Shown here piece after piece: positions 22,972 to 33,479 of a stretch of 64,000 nucleotides of DNA. Position 1 is the first letter of the stretch, and each line of letters starts with the position of its first letter. The position numbers and the translations under genes were made by a program. Origin of the DNA: Laguncularia racemosa (lineage: Eukaryota; Streptophyta; Magnoliopsida; Myrtales; Combretaceae); NCBI GenBank assembly GCA_037954665.1, contig JBBMOL010000192.1, forward strand, positions 310,001 through 374,000, in the 5' to 3' direction. A model generated the notes under the pieces. It was not told the DNA's origin and made no database searches. It saw only the letters and a list, made by a program, of their open reading frames with translations.

Positions 22972-23807
22972 TGATGAGATCCATGATGGGAGCCAAGCCA
23001 GAAGATGGAATGTGGATCCTCTTGAAGTGCCACTTGGACCAATCATAAGAAATCGAGCGAAACGATTCAAGGAAGCACTTAATGGTTTGACAAAGGATGT
23101 CCACAAAGCCGAAAAGGATTAGAGCAATCATGAAGTTGGAAAGGATTGGAACAACCATGGGAATGCCCTTACTCTTGTACAAGTCATAAAGGATACGAGT
23201 TGACGAGGGCGTGTCTTTACAAGGCACGACCGTGTAGGAGTCTAAAGGTTACACAGAATCATACACGGTTATATACACGGCTCAAAGGCACGACCGTGTA
23301 TGGTGTCAAGAATATCTATAGAAAGATACACGTCTAGAAGTACACGGCCGTGTATATATCCAACGCCGGCTCCAAGGCTGCTGGCCTTCATTCCAACGTC
23401 GTCGGCCTTTAAGTCATTGTTTTGTTATTTTTACGCAACTTATTGAAGTTATGACGTTTTGGGGCATCATTGTTATGAATTGTAAACCCTAATATAAAGC
23501 TCCTGGGGTTTAGAATAGATAGAATATACAATATACAACATACAAGTTTTAAAACACTTTTGAGAGAATTCCTCTCTTGGTTCTTTAAAGAACTACTCTA
23601 GAACTTATCGAATTTTCTTCCGTGGCGTTCATCCCGACTTATCAATCGGTCTTTCATGCCAATTGTGGCGTCTACATAATATACCAAGGTTCTTGCCTCG
23701 CTTATAAGCAATGGGTCGCAGTTTCCACTCGATTGTTTGGCATCTTGGGTAGCAATTCCGAACGTATTGGTATTGGGTTTCATCACACGTTGGCATGGTT
23801 CGTATCA
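22972..23807 (+). repeat. A3 5' LTR
   Basis: Carries ACACGG/CGTGT motifs (23206-23360) and also GCCGGC-type motifs (23362-23411), so it combines the A1 and A2 LTR features. Core promoter AAACCCTAATATAAAGCTCC near 23484; the downstream arm has one change (CTGGGGTT). Confidence 0.9.
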
Positions 23808-23810
23808 GTT

Positions 23811-24257
23811 TGGTATCAGAGCCTAGGTTTGTTAAAACCATTGGTTCGGTTTGAGGAAGGTAACATCAAAACCCTAACTCCAATCGTTCATATCAATTGT
23901 TCTTATTCAATTTCATAATGTTAATTGTCTATTGAAAGTGTAGTTCCTACTATTCAATTTTGTTACAAAAAAAAAAGGAGAATCACGACCAAAAAAAAAA
24001 AATCTGAAAGAAAAAGAGGAAAATTTCAAGCCCTAGAGTTATATTCTCTAGTTGAATTCTACGGAAGGGAATTGGTCTAGTTTGGGTTAGTTCCAAGAGA
24101 ATTGAGAAGAGGAATTAGCGAATTGATATCATTATTGCTTGTGGGAATACACGAGTGACTGCGTGATATCATAATTTGAGCAAAACACGTAAGGGAGTGT
24201 ATCATGAGGCTTAATTATATATATTTGTGTTAGTACTAATATTTTTCTGCAGGAACT
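23811..24257 (+). other. A3 primer-binding site and leader
   Basis: TGGTATCAGAGC at 23811, donor-like GAAG|GTAACATC at 23860, TACTAAT at 24234-24240, acceptor TTTTTCTGCAG ending at 24252, and gag ATG at 24258. The predicted intron is 393 nt. Confidence 0.6.
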
Positions 24258-25110
24258 ATGTCGAGGCAACATTCTCCTGAAGGTGAGAGGGGAAGGTTTG
24301 ATGCTAGGTTAGTGATTGAGGCGTTGAGGGGTGAGATGAAGAGAATGTTTCAGGAGGGAATGGAACAAATTCATGAGATGGTAGAGCAAAGACTAGAGCA
24401 ATCTAAAAACGTCTTCCAAGGGCGTAAGAGGGAGAGTTGTTCCAAGAGAGTACAAAGGGGTGGAGATGAAATGTCGGATGATGAATTTGATGAACCTTCT
24501 GTCGGGAGTTATAGAGGATATAGTGGTAGGAATAGAGGAACTAGGGATTGGGAAGATAGAGGAGATAGGAAAAGAGAGAATATCTTTCATACTAGATGTT
24601 ATCTAGGCGATCATATTTGCAATTTGATCATTGATGGAGGAAGTTGCACTAATGTGGTGAGTAATTTTATTGTTGAGAGGCTGGGACTTAAGACTACTAA
24701 ACACCCTAGTCCATATAAATTGCAGTGGCTAAATGATAGTGGCGAGACTAAGGTGAATAAGCAAGCCTTGATTGCTTTTCGCATCGGTAGGTATGAGGAT
24801 GAGGTGTTATGCGATGTAGTGCTGATGCAAGCATGTCATGTGTTGTTGGGGAGGCCATGGCAATTTGATAGGAAGGTTGTTCATGATGGCTTTTCTAACA
24901 AGTATACGCATGTTCACTAAGGGAAAAGTTTTAATCTTAAACCTTTAACACTTAAATAGGTGTATGAGGATCAGTTGCAGCTGCAACAGTCTTTTGCAAA
25001 ATATAAGGTGAGTGAAAAATAGAGGGAGAGTGAGAGAGCAAACGATAGTGAGAAAGAAAAGGAACACAAAAGTCGATATCAAAAGGAAAAAGAGAGGAAG
25101 GCTGGAAAGA
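24258..25110 (+). pseudogene. A3 gag N-terminus fused to protease
   Basis: MSRQHSPEGERG start, open without stops through EDRGDRKRE, then directly into the protease (NIFHTRCYLGDHIC, IIDGGSCTNVV). The capsid and zinc knuckle are missing. The junction near 24575 lies in an AGAGAG tract present on both sides in A2, so microhomology-guided template switching is likely. The first stop is at 24918-24920 in the protease tail (HVH*GK), then two more near 24957 and 25019. Without capsid it cannot form particles and would depend on other copies. Confidence 0.9.
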
Positions 25111-26668
25111 GTGTGAGAGACCAAGTTGAAGAGGGATCAACTTTAGTGGTGAGTGAAAAGGAGAGTGCAGCCTTACATAAGGAGAGTCGTGTGGCAAGAG
25201 TGAGTGTAGTGAGGAGAGCGTTAGTGATGAAGCAACCTATGTTGTTGCTGGTTTTTAAGGATACTTGTTTGAATATTAACGAACTATTTAACTCTGTGCC
25301 TAGTGTGGTTGTGTCTATTGTGCAGGACTTTGAAGATGTCTTTCCTGAGGAGGTTTCAAAGGGTTTACCACCTATTCGAGGTATTGAGCACCAGATTGAC
25401 CTTGTACCGGGAGCATCTATTCTAAATAAACCAGCTTATAGGAGCAATCTAGAGGAGATAAAGGAATTCCAAAGGCAGGTCAATGAATTAATGGAGAAAA
25501 GGGTACGTGAGAGAAAGCATGAGCCCATGTGCAGTGCGTGTGATTTTGGTGTCTAAGAAGGATGGGTCATGGAGAATGTATGTTGACTGTCGCGCCATCA
25601 ACATCATCATGGTAAAGTATCGTCATCCCATTCCTCGCTTAGATGACTTATTAGATGGGTTATATGGGTCTAGTGTCATTACTCATGAGCCTTGGGTAGA
25701 TATTTCCATAGATTTAGTGTTAGGATTACCCAGGTCCAGACATGGTCGAGATTATATTTTTGTAGTCGTTGATAGATTATCTAAAATGGCACATTTCATT
25801 CCTTGTCACAAAACAGATGATGCTTGCAATATTGCTAATTTGTTCTTTAGGGAAGTTGTGAGATTACATGGTATGCTTAGAACAATCGTATCGGATAGAG
25901 ATGCTAAGTTCTTGAGCTACTTCTGGATGACCTTGTGGGCTAAGTTAGGAACTAAGTTATTGTTTTCTACTACTTGTCATCCACAGACTGATGGTCAAAC
26001 TGAGGTAGTAAATCGAACTTTATCTACTTTGTTGAGGGTTGTCATTAAAAAGAATATTAAAAGTTGGGAGGATTGCTTGTCGCATGTTGAATTTGCCTAT
26101 AATCGCACAACGCATTCTGCTACTAAGTTTACTCCTTTTGAAATTGTGTATGGTTTTAATCCACTAACTCCTTTGGATTTATCACCTCTTCCTATTTCTA
26201 AGTATGTTAATCTAGATGGCTAGAAGAAAGCAGAATTTGTTAAACAGATCCATGAGAAAGTAAGGCTAAACATTGAGCGAAGAACAGAACAGTATGTGAA
26301 ACAAGCCAATAAGGGTCGTCAACAAGCTATCTTTGAACCTGGAGACTGGGTTTGGGTTCACATGCGCAAAGAGTGATTTCCTGTGCAGCGTCGATCTAAA
26401 CTACTTCCTAGAGGCGATGGACCATTTCAAATTCTTGAGCACATCAATGATAATGTATAGAAGATAGATTTACCAGGTGAGTATCAAGTAAGTGCTACAT
26501 TTAATGTTACTTATTTGAGTCCTTTTGATGTAGGCGACGATTTGAGGAAAAATCCTTTTCAAGAGGAGGGGATTGATGAGATCCATGATGGGAGTCAAGC
26601 TAGAAGATGGAATATGGATCCTCTTGAAGTGCCACCTGGACCAATCACAAGAAATCGAGCGAAATGAT
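25111..26668 (+). pseudogene. A3 pol remnant: RT start joined to integrase
   Basis: The linker and RT N-terminus are followed by a one-base insertion near 25498 (ELMEK then a shifted frame), then RESMSPCAV, SKKDGSWRM, VDCRAIN and LDDLLDGLYGSSV. At 25677/25678 RT jumps to the integrase core at the same place as A1. Integrase motifs: VVVDRLSKMAHF, VSDRDAKFLSYFW, QTDGQTEVVNRTL. Stops at 26221, 26375 (RKE*FP) and 26458 (NV*KI). The frame ends AK* in the 3' LTR near 26667. Confidence 0.9.
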
Positions 26669-27416
26669 TCAAGGAAGCACTTAACTGGTTGATAAAGGAT
26701 GTCCATGAAACCGGAAAGGATTGGAGCAATCATGAAGTTGGAAAGGATTGGAACGACCATGGGAATGCCCTTGCACTTGTACAAGTCATAAAGGATACGG
26801 GTTGATGAGGGCGTGTCTTTACAAGGTACGGCCGTGTAGGAGTCTGAAGGTTACACAGAATCATACACGGTCATATACACGGCTCAAAGGCACGGCCGTG
26901 TATGGTGTTAAGAATATCCACAGAAAGATACACGTCTAGAAGTACATGGTCGTGTATATATCTAATGCCGGCTCCAAGGCCGCTGGTCTTCATTCTAATG
27001 CCACCAGCCTTTAAGTCATTGTTTTGTTATTTTTACGCAACTTATTGAAGTTATGTTGTTTTGGGGCATCATTTTTATGAATTGTAAACCCTAATATAAA
27101 GCTCCTAGGGTTTAGAATAGATAGAATATACAATATACAATATATAACATATAAGTTTGAAAACACTTTTGAGATAATTCCTCTCTTGGTTCTTTAAAGA
27201 ACTACTCTAAAACTTATCGGTTTTTCTTCCGTTGCATTCATCCCGACTTATCAATCGGTCTTTCTTCCCGATTGTGGCGTCTACATAATATACCAAGGTT
27301 CTTGCCTTGCTTATAGGGAATGGGTTGCGGTTTCCACTCGATTGTTTGGCATCTTGGGTAGCAATTCCGAACGTATTGGTATTGGGTTTCATCACACGTT
27401 GGCGTGGTTCGTATCA
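26574..27416 (+). repeat. A3 3' LTR
   Basis: 843 bp. Core promoter with perfect arms: AAACCCTA 27086-27093, ATATAAAG, TAGGGTTT 27106-27113. Very similar to the 5' LTR. Confidence 0.9.
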
Positions 27417-27923
27417 ACATTGGCTTAAATGCTACTAGACTTGAACCAGCATTGCAATTAGAGCGCGACAGAGGGACTACACCGGCCTAATATGCCGCCG
27501 GCACGCCGGCTACTACGCCGCTGGTTTTCATTGCCTGTTTGTTATTTTTCTGTGACTTTATTATGTTATGTCGTTTTGGGCTTTTGTTTTTATGAGTTGT
27601 AAACCCTAATATAAGCTGCTAGGGTTGGAAAACAAAACATAGAACACACATACAACATTGAATAACACATTTTGAGAGAAATCCTCTCTTGGTTCTCCAA
27701 AGAACTTCTCTTGAACTTATCGGATTTCTTCCGTGGCGTTCAACCCGACTTATCAATCGGTCTTTCATCCCGATTGTGGCGTCAACAGAACATATCAAGG
27801 TTCTTGCCTCATCTATAGGCAACGGGTCGTGGTTCCACTTTGATTGTTTGGCATCTTGGGTTGCAATTCCGAACGTATTGGTATTGGGTTTCGTCACACG
27901 TGGGCGTGGTTAGTATAAAAAAT

Positions 27924-29615
27924 GTTGTACAAGTTATTATAGATAATGCTGCAAATTATAAAGCAGCAGGAGAAAAATTAATGGAGAAGAGAAAATGCTT
28001 ATATTAGACACCTTATGTTGCACATTGCATTAATTTGATCTTGGAAGACTTTAATAAGAATTTGAAGATCCATCAGGGGACAATTGCAAAAGGAAGGCCA
28101 ATTATTACATATATTTATTCCAGGACTATACTTATCTCAATTTTGAGAAGATACACTAAAGGGAGGGACTTGATTAGACCTGGTGCAACTCGTTTTGCCA
28201 CTTTGTATTTGACATTAGGTTGCCTTAGTGAGTTGAAAAGTGCATTGATGACGGTGTTCACTTCTAGTCATTAGAAATCATGTAAGTATTCGACCACAAG
28301 TGATGGAAAGCGGATTCAACAAGTGGTTTTGGAAGAATGTTATTGTTTTCCTTAAAGCTGCATTTCCCTTTATTAAAGTGCTTAGATTAGTGGATTCTGA
28401 TGATCAATCAACTATTGGTTTCATTTATCCAGAAATGGATTGTGCTAAGCAGAAAATTAAAGCAAACTTCAACAATGTGAAGAAAAGGTAATATCGCAAC
28501 TTGTTAGCTATATATATATATATATATATTTTCTTTAGTGCTAATTTTAAAGTTTCATTTCTAAATTGAAATCATATTTATTTAATGTAGTTATGAACCT
28601 ATCTTTAAGATTATTGACAAGAGATGGGCGCTTCAACTTCATAGACCATTACATGCTGCAGCTTATTATTTAAATCCCCTTTATCATTATAGTGATAATT
28701 TTAAAGTTGATGCCGATGTTAAGATTGGATTATATGGTTGCATAGAGCGTATGGTTTCTAATCCAACAGAAAGGTGTAAGATTGATATGCAGCTTAAAAG
28801 ATTTAAGGATGCTAAGGGACTATTTGGCATTGAAGCTGCAATGTTAGCAAGAAACAAAAAAGCTCCAGCTAAATGGTGGGATTCATATGGAGATGAATGC
28901 CCAGAACTACAAAAGTTTGCTATTCGTGTTTTAAGTTTGACTTGTAGTTCTTTAGGTTGTGAGTGGAATTGGAGTGCATTTGAAATGGTATGATACAAAT
29001 AGTTCTTTTATTCAATTTTATATATTATTACTTATTAAGATTATGAATCTTATAAAGTTATGTATAACCTTTTTCATTTTCAAGTCCATACCAAAAAGAG
29101 GAATAGGCTGCATCAACAAAAGATGAATGATTTAGTCTTTGTAATGCATAACTTGAAATTAAGAAATAGGAAAGAAAGATGCATTGCTGACACTGACACT
29201 TCTACTTTCACTGTTGAAGATCTCTCATCTGATGATGAATGAATAGTTGAAGAAGAAAATGTGTTTGACTCATTAAATGAGAATGAAGGTCAAGGTGTGT
29301 TGCATATCTTTCCAAGTGAAAGGGATGAGGATAAAGATGATGTGGAGGAGGACGAAATTCGTGCTTATGTCAATTTGGAGAGTCCTGTCAGTAAGTCGTT
29401 AATCCTAAATGATTTGGACCTTCATGATATTGATAATGTTAAAGCTGAAATGCAAATAGGAACTTAAAAAAAAATTGGAATTAGAGGATATGGAAATCAT
29501 TGGTAGCAGTACACCTCATGATGATGTTGACATTGATGAAGAAGAAGATGATGAAGATGCAAATGATGATGATGATATGGATGAGAGAAATGGTGGGAAT
29601 TGTGATGATTTATTT
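27924..29615 (+). pseudogene. hAT transposase, C-terminal part
   Basis: Resumes the transposase after A2: VVQVIIDNAANYKAAGEKLMEKRKCLY, then TAG where this family normally has Trp (near 28003), then INLILEDFNKN and GATRFATLYLTLGCL. A stop lies at 28272. An intron with GTAATATC donor near 28489 and TTTAATGTAG acceptor near 28590 fits. The next exon has the hAT dimerisation region: PAKWWDSYGDECPELQKFAIRVLSLTCSSLGCEWNWSAFEM. A second intron follows (29000-29085, acceptor unclear), then HTKKRNRLHQQKMNDLVFV and an acidic C-terminus (EEEDDEDAND). Stops at about 29240 and 29465 break the tail. Inactive. Confidence 0.85.
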
Positions 29616-29920
29616 TAGTTCTTGTTTTGTAATATGATTTATGATTTCATAAATTTTATTGAGACTTTTGGTTGATTATTTTTATGGTTGATTATTTATA
29701 TTATACAACTTATGCTTGATTATCTATATTATGACTTTTATTGTGCTTTATGATCCAATTATATGCTGAAATTTTTAATTTATATTATCCATTATATTTT
29801 TTAATGATTATTGTAAGTAAATTTTTAATATTTAAAGGTTATTTTATAAAGGTTGTAAAAACTTACGTTTTTATGTTCCGTTTCTACGTTCTGATTCTAC
29901 GGACCTAATGATTCTACGTA

Positions 29921-29943
29921 AAATCGCGATTTTGACAATCATG
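29921..29943 (-). repeat. hAT right terminal inverted repeat
   Basis: Inverted partner of 13596-13618. It overlaps an AAAATCGCGATTTT palindrome (29920-29933); TTCTACG is repeated just inside (29882, 29895, 29912). Confidence 0.85.
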
Positions 29944-30882
29944 GGCATGATCAATCTTAATTCCAAGTATGATGATGCTCTGATACCAAATGATGATGTG
30001 CCCAAATTAAGGGCTCAGCACATGCAATTGGAGCAAGTTGTAAACCTTAAGACACTTGTTCAATCTTGGCTCAACACTACTAGGTTTAGCGTGAACCCTA
30101 ATGGAATGCAATGAAATCCGAATGCTCTAAATTGCAAGTAACAATTCCACAATGATAAATTCTTCCAAAACAATAATGATCACAAATAAATCCACGTGAA
30201 TTACACATAAAAATAACAAGAACCAATTCCGTGATCTACTTTCCTAACAAAGTGATCCATGGTTCAAAATGAAGCTAAATTAAAGGTTAAAACTTAAAGG
30301 CTAAAACCAATCAATTGAAGCAACAAGAATTTGATTCTAAATGCAATCAAAATTCGGTCAATAACACTTCCAAATCAACCTTAGATACAACTCACTAGTG
30401 AAGAAAGGAAATTACAACAAGGTAAATTTGATATTACTCACAAATTAGCCTTGGAGCCACTCGCCACAACCTCAAATTGGGATTTGAAATTGATAAGAGC
30501 AATTTTTGAATTAGGAAAACCTTAACCCTCACACGTAAAGTGTTTGTTCTATTATGAAAATTTGACTAATTCCCTCAAAACCCTACTTAAGCAAGTATTT
30601 ATACTTTCTCCCTTTACGGTTAAAAAGTCCACAAAAATACAATTATGCCACTTTTAGGGTGGTCAGTCCTAAAACTCAATACAACCAAACAAAAAGTGTC
30701 CTAAAAGCTTACACATAAATAGTACAAAGAAATAATTACAAATAAAAATAGTCTTCATCATGCTAGCTCTTCCATAGGATTCACCGGCTTAGCTCATCGC
30801 CGGTTTAGGTCGATCCATGGATAACCCACAAGCTAAGTCTTAGTGAGTTTGTCCATCGCCCTATAAAGCATGATAAGTGTGC

Positions 30883-32178
30883 CTATTGGAATATACAATA
30901 CATGAATAAGATAAAAGAGGTTAGTAAACAAATAATTTTGAGGTCGATGTGCTCAAAATGAGCCCTTATCGCCAAGATTTGAAATCTTTTGGCTTTTGCC
31001 CTAGTGATAGGTATTGACTGATTTTGATTCCTATCATCTCCTCGGGTCTCAAAAAGATTTATCCTCAAATCTAACAGATCAAATGTAGTAGAGATTCTGT
31101 TTCATCCTAGCAAACTACTTGAAGAAGTATCACTGCAGAATCTCAATATCAGAAATACCACAGGGGGTGATTGTTTTCTCTTCTCCATTTCTAAGATGTA
31201 TCTCATTTGCAACACAAATATTGACCCATTATCTACTGAGGTCTCCCCTGTCTCATCCTATTCCACTGATATTGTTTCCTCCTTTTTTTAACTTATCTGT
31301 ATGGCGCTGACCTTTATGGCCCTCTAATGGTTAGTCCGACTACTTATGGCCCTCTAAACCTTTGAAGGTGGACACAACTGTCTCTAAATAGTCTGGATCT
31401 CTGATGATGGGCTCATCTAACTCTGACCTTCAAAATTCTCTAATGGTTTACTCAACTGCTCCTGAGCCTTTAATACCTCTGAAGGTGAACACAACTACCC
31501 CTGAACAGTTTGGTCCTTTGGTAGTCTGCTCATCCGACTATGATCATCAGGATCTTGGAAAGGTTGACACGTCTGTGTTTGACAAATTTTATGCTCTAAG
31601 GGTTGGCTCATGTCATTAGAAACCTCAGGAGCCTCTGAAGATTTGATCATATGGCTATGATCCTCAAGAATCTGTGATGGTTGTCTTATATATCTTTGAA
31701 TCTTTTGGACCTCTGATGGCGACATAGGGTTCAATACTATACGTTTACCATCCTATTAGAACAAATAAGTATTTCTATACCCATCATGTAATACCATCAT
31801 GTCATACAACCATGGCTTACTAAGCAATATATGGGATGTACACATAGGAATAATATCACATTCAAGTTCATCACAGTACTTGTCCCCTATACTGAAGGGT
31901 ACCCTAACCCTTTGGGTCACACAAAGACTATCGTAATCATTCAACCAAAGTAACGTATAGGGTTCGGGATGTGGGATAGTTGTAAGTTTCAACTTCAATA
32001 CTAATGATGCAACTACAACATTAGTACAACTACCACCATCAACAATAATTACGCACAAGTTTCCTTGTACCCTACAAGAAGTATGGAATAAGTTTTCTCT
32101 TTATCTATCATCAATGGTTGGATAGGAAGTCACTACTTGATGTACTAAAGCAGTAGAAGTATGCACATCATGTGACGT
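30883..32178 (-). pseudogene. B1 protease-only polyprotein
   Basis: Minus-strand frame from 32178, where the ATG of sister copies reads ACG, followed by a stop (IDDR*REN) and then the retropepsin-like protease: FHTSC, IIVDGGSCTNVVVASLVLKLKL, WLNDYDSLCVTQ, LLSKPWLYD. A Pro/Ser/Glu/Asp-rich linker follows with repeats like PSQILEDHSHM and PFQDPDDHSRM, then the conserved tail before the polypurine tract (RINLFETRGDD). The frame continues into the LTR (31036 downward) for another ~50 codons to 30883, ending in a hydrophobic segment IICLLTSFILFMYCIFQ. No gag, RT or integrase. In most gypsy elements the protease sits between gag and RT, so this is a deletion derivative. Confidence 0.82.
31037..31072 (-). 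other. B1 polypurine-tract region
   Basis: The minus strand reads TTTTTGAGACCCGAGGAGA just before the 3' LTR start TGATAGGAATC. It primes plus-strand synthesis. Equivalent sites follow the left LTR of B2 (42373), B4 (46734), B5 (48421) and B6 (60056). Confidence 0.6.
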
Positions 32179-33287
32179 GGTTATTAACTAACTTCAACAA
32201 GTTAACAACACACTTCACTACAAGCACCACAACTACACACCCTGATATACCCTTACATACCTACGGTGCTCACACTCAACCAATACAAGAAATGTTTATT
32301 ATTACTTCAAATAAAGTCAAGTGAAATATTTGAATCACAAATAAATAATTCTTAGTACTTCAAGTAAGGTCAAATAAATGAAGTACAGACAATTATTTCT
32401 AAGTAGTTAAGAATTAAATTCAACCACACGTGTTAAGTAATGAGTTCAATTACTTTCACACTTAAATTATTTTATTTGAATTCAAATTTCACTACTTAAC
32501 TTTCCTTTTCTTACTTTGGTTTCACACCAATTACTTCACAATGGGCAGCACCTTAACACATATAAAAATACACAACTTCACCACTATACTACTTCCCCTT
32601 GCCATGTACCACTTGCAATCCTCTTTTAAACAACACTCATAACATAACGCTACATACACACACACATCCTTTAATAAATACACAAAACAATGCCACACAC
32701 ACACACCTTTTTATACATGGTGCAACACATACATACACACTCTTCCACACTTGCATTTCTCCACTTTTAACACACTTAACAAACCGCAAATATAACAAAA
32801 AGGCAGCTTAATTTCAAAATTCAAATATGGAGTTTAATAAGTGCATAAGTCCACAAATGGTAAGAGGTTTTTTTTCAAATTCAAATGACGCACAATTAAC
32901 TATGATTTAATGTGTGTTTTGAAATTTCAAATTGACTTCTTAATATACACTTTCAATTCGAATTTCAAATCTGAAAATTACAATTATGACTCCTCCACCT
33001 TTTCTGAAAATATACACTACACAATTTACTCCTCTTTTTACCATAAATATTGTATTTCCACTTCTATAACAAATGCTAGGAAATACACTTCTTATTTTTC
33101 CTTCAAAGATCACAGCAACAACAAGATGATAAGGGGATCACAATTGCTCCATGTCTATAACAACAAGCAACAACTACAACAACACAATGAAATACTCAAC
33201 TCCACTTCACAATTCGGATCAAGGTGCTAACTCAACAATCCGTAATTTCCGAATTCAAAATCAATTAACCTCTTCTCACAACCACAA
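32179..33287 (-). other. B1 untranslated leader
   Basis: No coding frame. It shares blocks with the other B leaders (AATTCAAATTTCACTAC around 32478, CACAC-rich 32655-32745). Confidence 0.65.
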
Positions 33288-33299
33288 GCTCTGATACCA
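33288..33299 (-). other. B1 primer-binding site
   Basis: Minus strand TGGTATCAGAGC, an exact match to the initiator-Met tRNA end, five bases from the LTR. Confidence 0.8.
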
Positions 33300-33304
33300 A
33301 AAAA

Positions 33305-33479
33305 TGATGTGCCTAAAACCAAGATTAAGCACATGCAAAACCAATTTGAAAGACAATAAAACAATGTCAATCAAACTAGTTCAATAATTGCACAATTCCT
33401 CAATATTTATAAACCAATTCTTAAACAATGGTGTGATCAATCTTAATTCCAAGTATGGTGATGCTTTGATACCAAATGA
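33305..33479 (-). repeat. Extra U5-plus-primer-site unit in B1
   Basis: 175 bases running from one LTR terminus (TGATGTGCC) to a primer-site-like string (minus TGGTATCAAAGC) just before the next terminus at 33480. The left LTR carries the same unit. Confidence 0.8.

Larger units (their letters stand above)
22972..27416 (+). mobile_element. A3: doubly deleted family-A retrotransposon inside the A2 3' LTR
   Basis: LTRs 22972-23807 (836 bp) and 26574-27416 (843 bp), TGATGAGATCC to CGTATCA. Flanks are ACGTT (22967-22971) and ACATT (27417-27421); the one difference is a CpG to CpA change. At 4445 bp it lacks most of gag and the RT-to-IN block. It is the innermost element of the nest. Confidence 0.93.
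16910..27918 (+). mobile_element. A2: nearly intact Ty3/gypsy retrotransposon inside the hAT transposase gene
   Basis: 5' LTR 16910-17652 and 3' LTR 22748-22971 plus 27422-27918 (split by A3). AAAAT flanks both ends (16905-16909, 27919-27923). Without A3 the element is about 6.56 kb. It has the longest intact frame in the window (18264-22940 after one early stop), with all pol domains present. It is the reference for judging what other A copies have lost. Confidence 0.94.
22748..27918 (+). repeat. A2 3' LTR, split by A3
   Basis: Pieces 22748-22971 and 27422-27918 rejoin in the order of the 5' LTR (CTTGACAACG then TGGCTTAAATG). About 721 bp; the GCCGGC region is some 22 bases shorter than in the 5' LTR. 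The last bases read AGTATAA in place of AGTATCA. Confidence 0.9.
13596..29943 (+). mobile_element. hAT DNA transposon, disrupted by A2 and A3
   Basis: Terminal inverted repeats CATGGTTGTCAAAATCG (left) and, reading inward from the right, CATGATTGTCAAAATCG. The 8-bp duplication is GGTGTGAT on the left and GGCATGAT on the right (two transitions). The right LTR of B1 has the unoccupied site at 33431-33438 with GGTGTGAT once, which proves insertion and size. The element encodes a BED-finger and hAT-dimerisation transposase. Without A2 and A3 it would be about 5.3 kb. Confidence 0.93.
13463..31036 (-). repeat. B1 left (3') LTR, split by the hAT element
   Basis: Pieces 13463-13595 and 29944-31036. 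The first 175 bases form one tandem unit ending in a primer-site-like CTCTGATACCA followed by a second LTR-end copy at 29994. The promoter palindrome is at 30591-30608 with one change. Confidence 0.9.

Noticed and set aside
22638..23227. Minus-strand frames of 93 and 134 residues across the A2/A3 LTR junction
   Set aside because: Antisense shadows of the polyprotein tail encoded by the LTRs; the same shadows appear in every family-A LTR.
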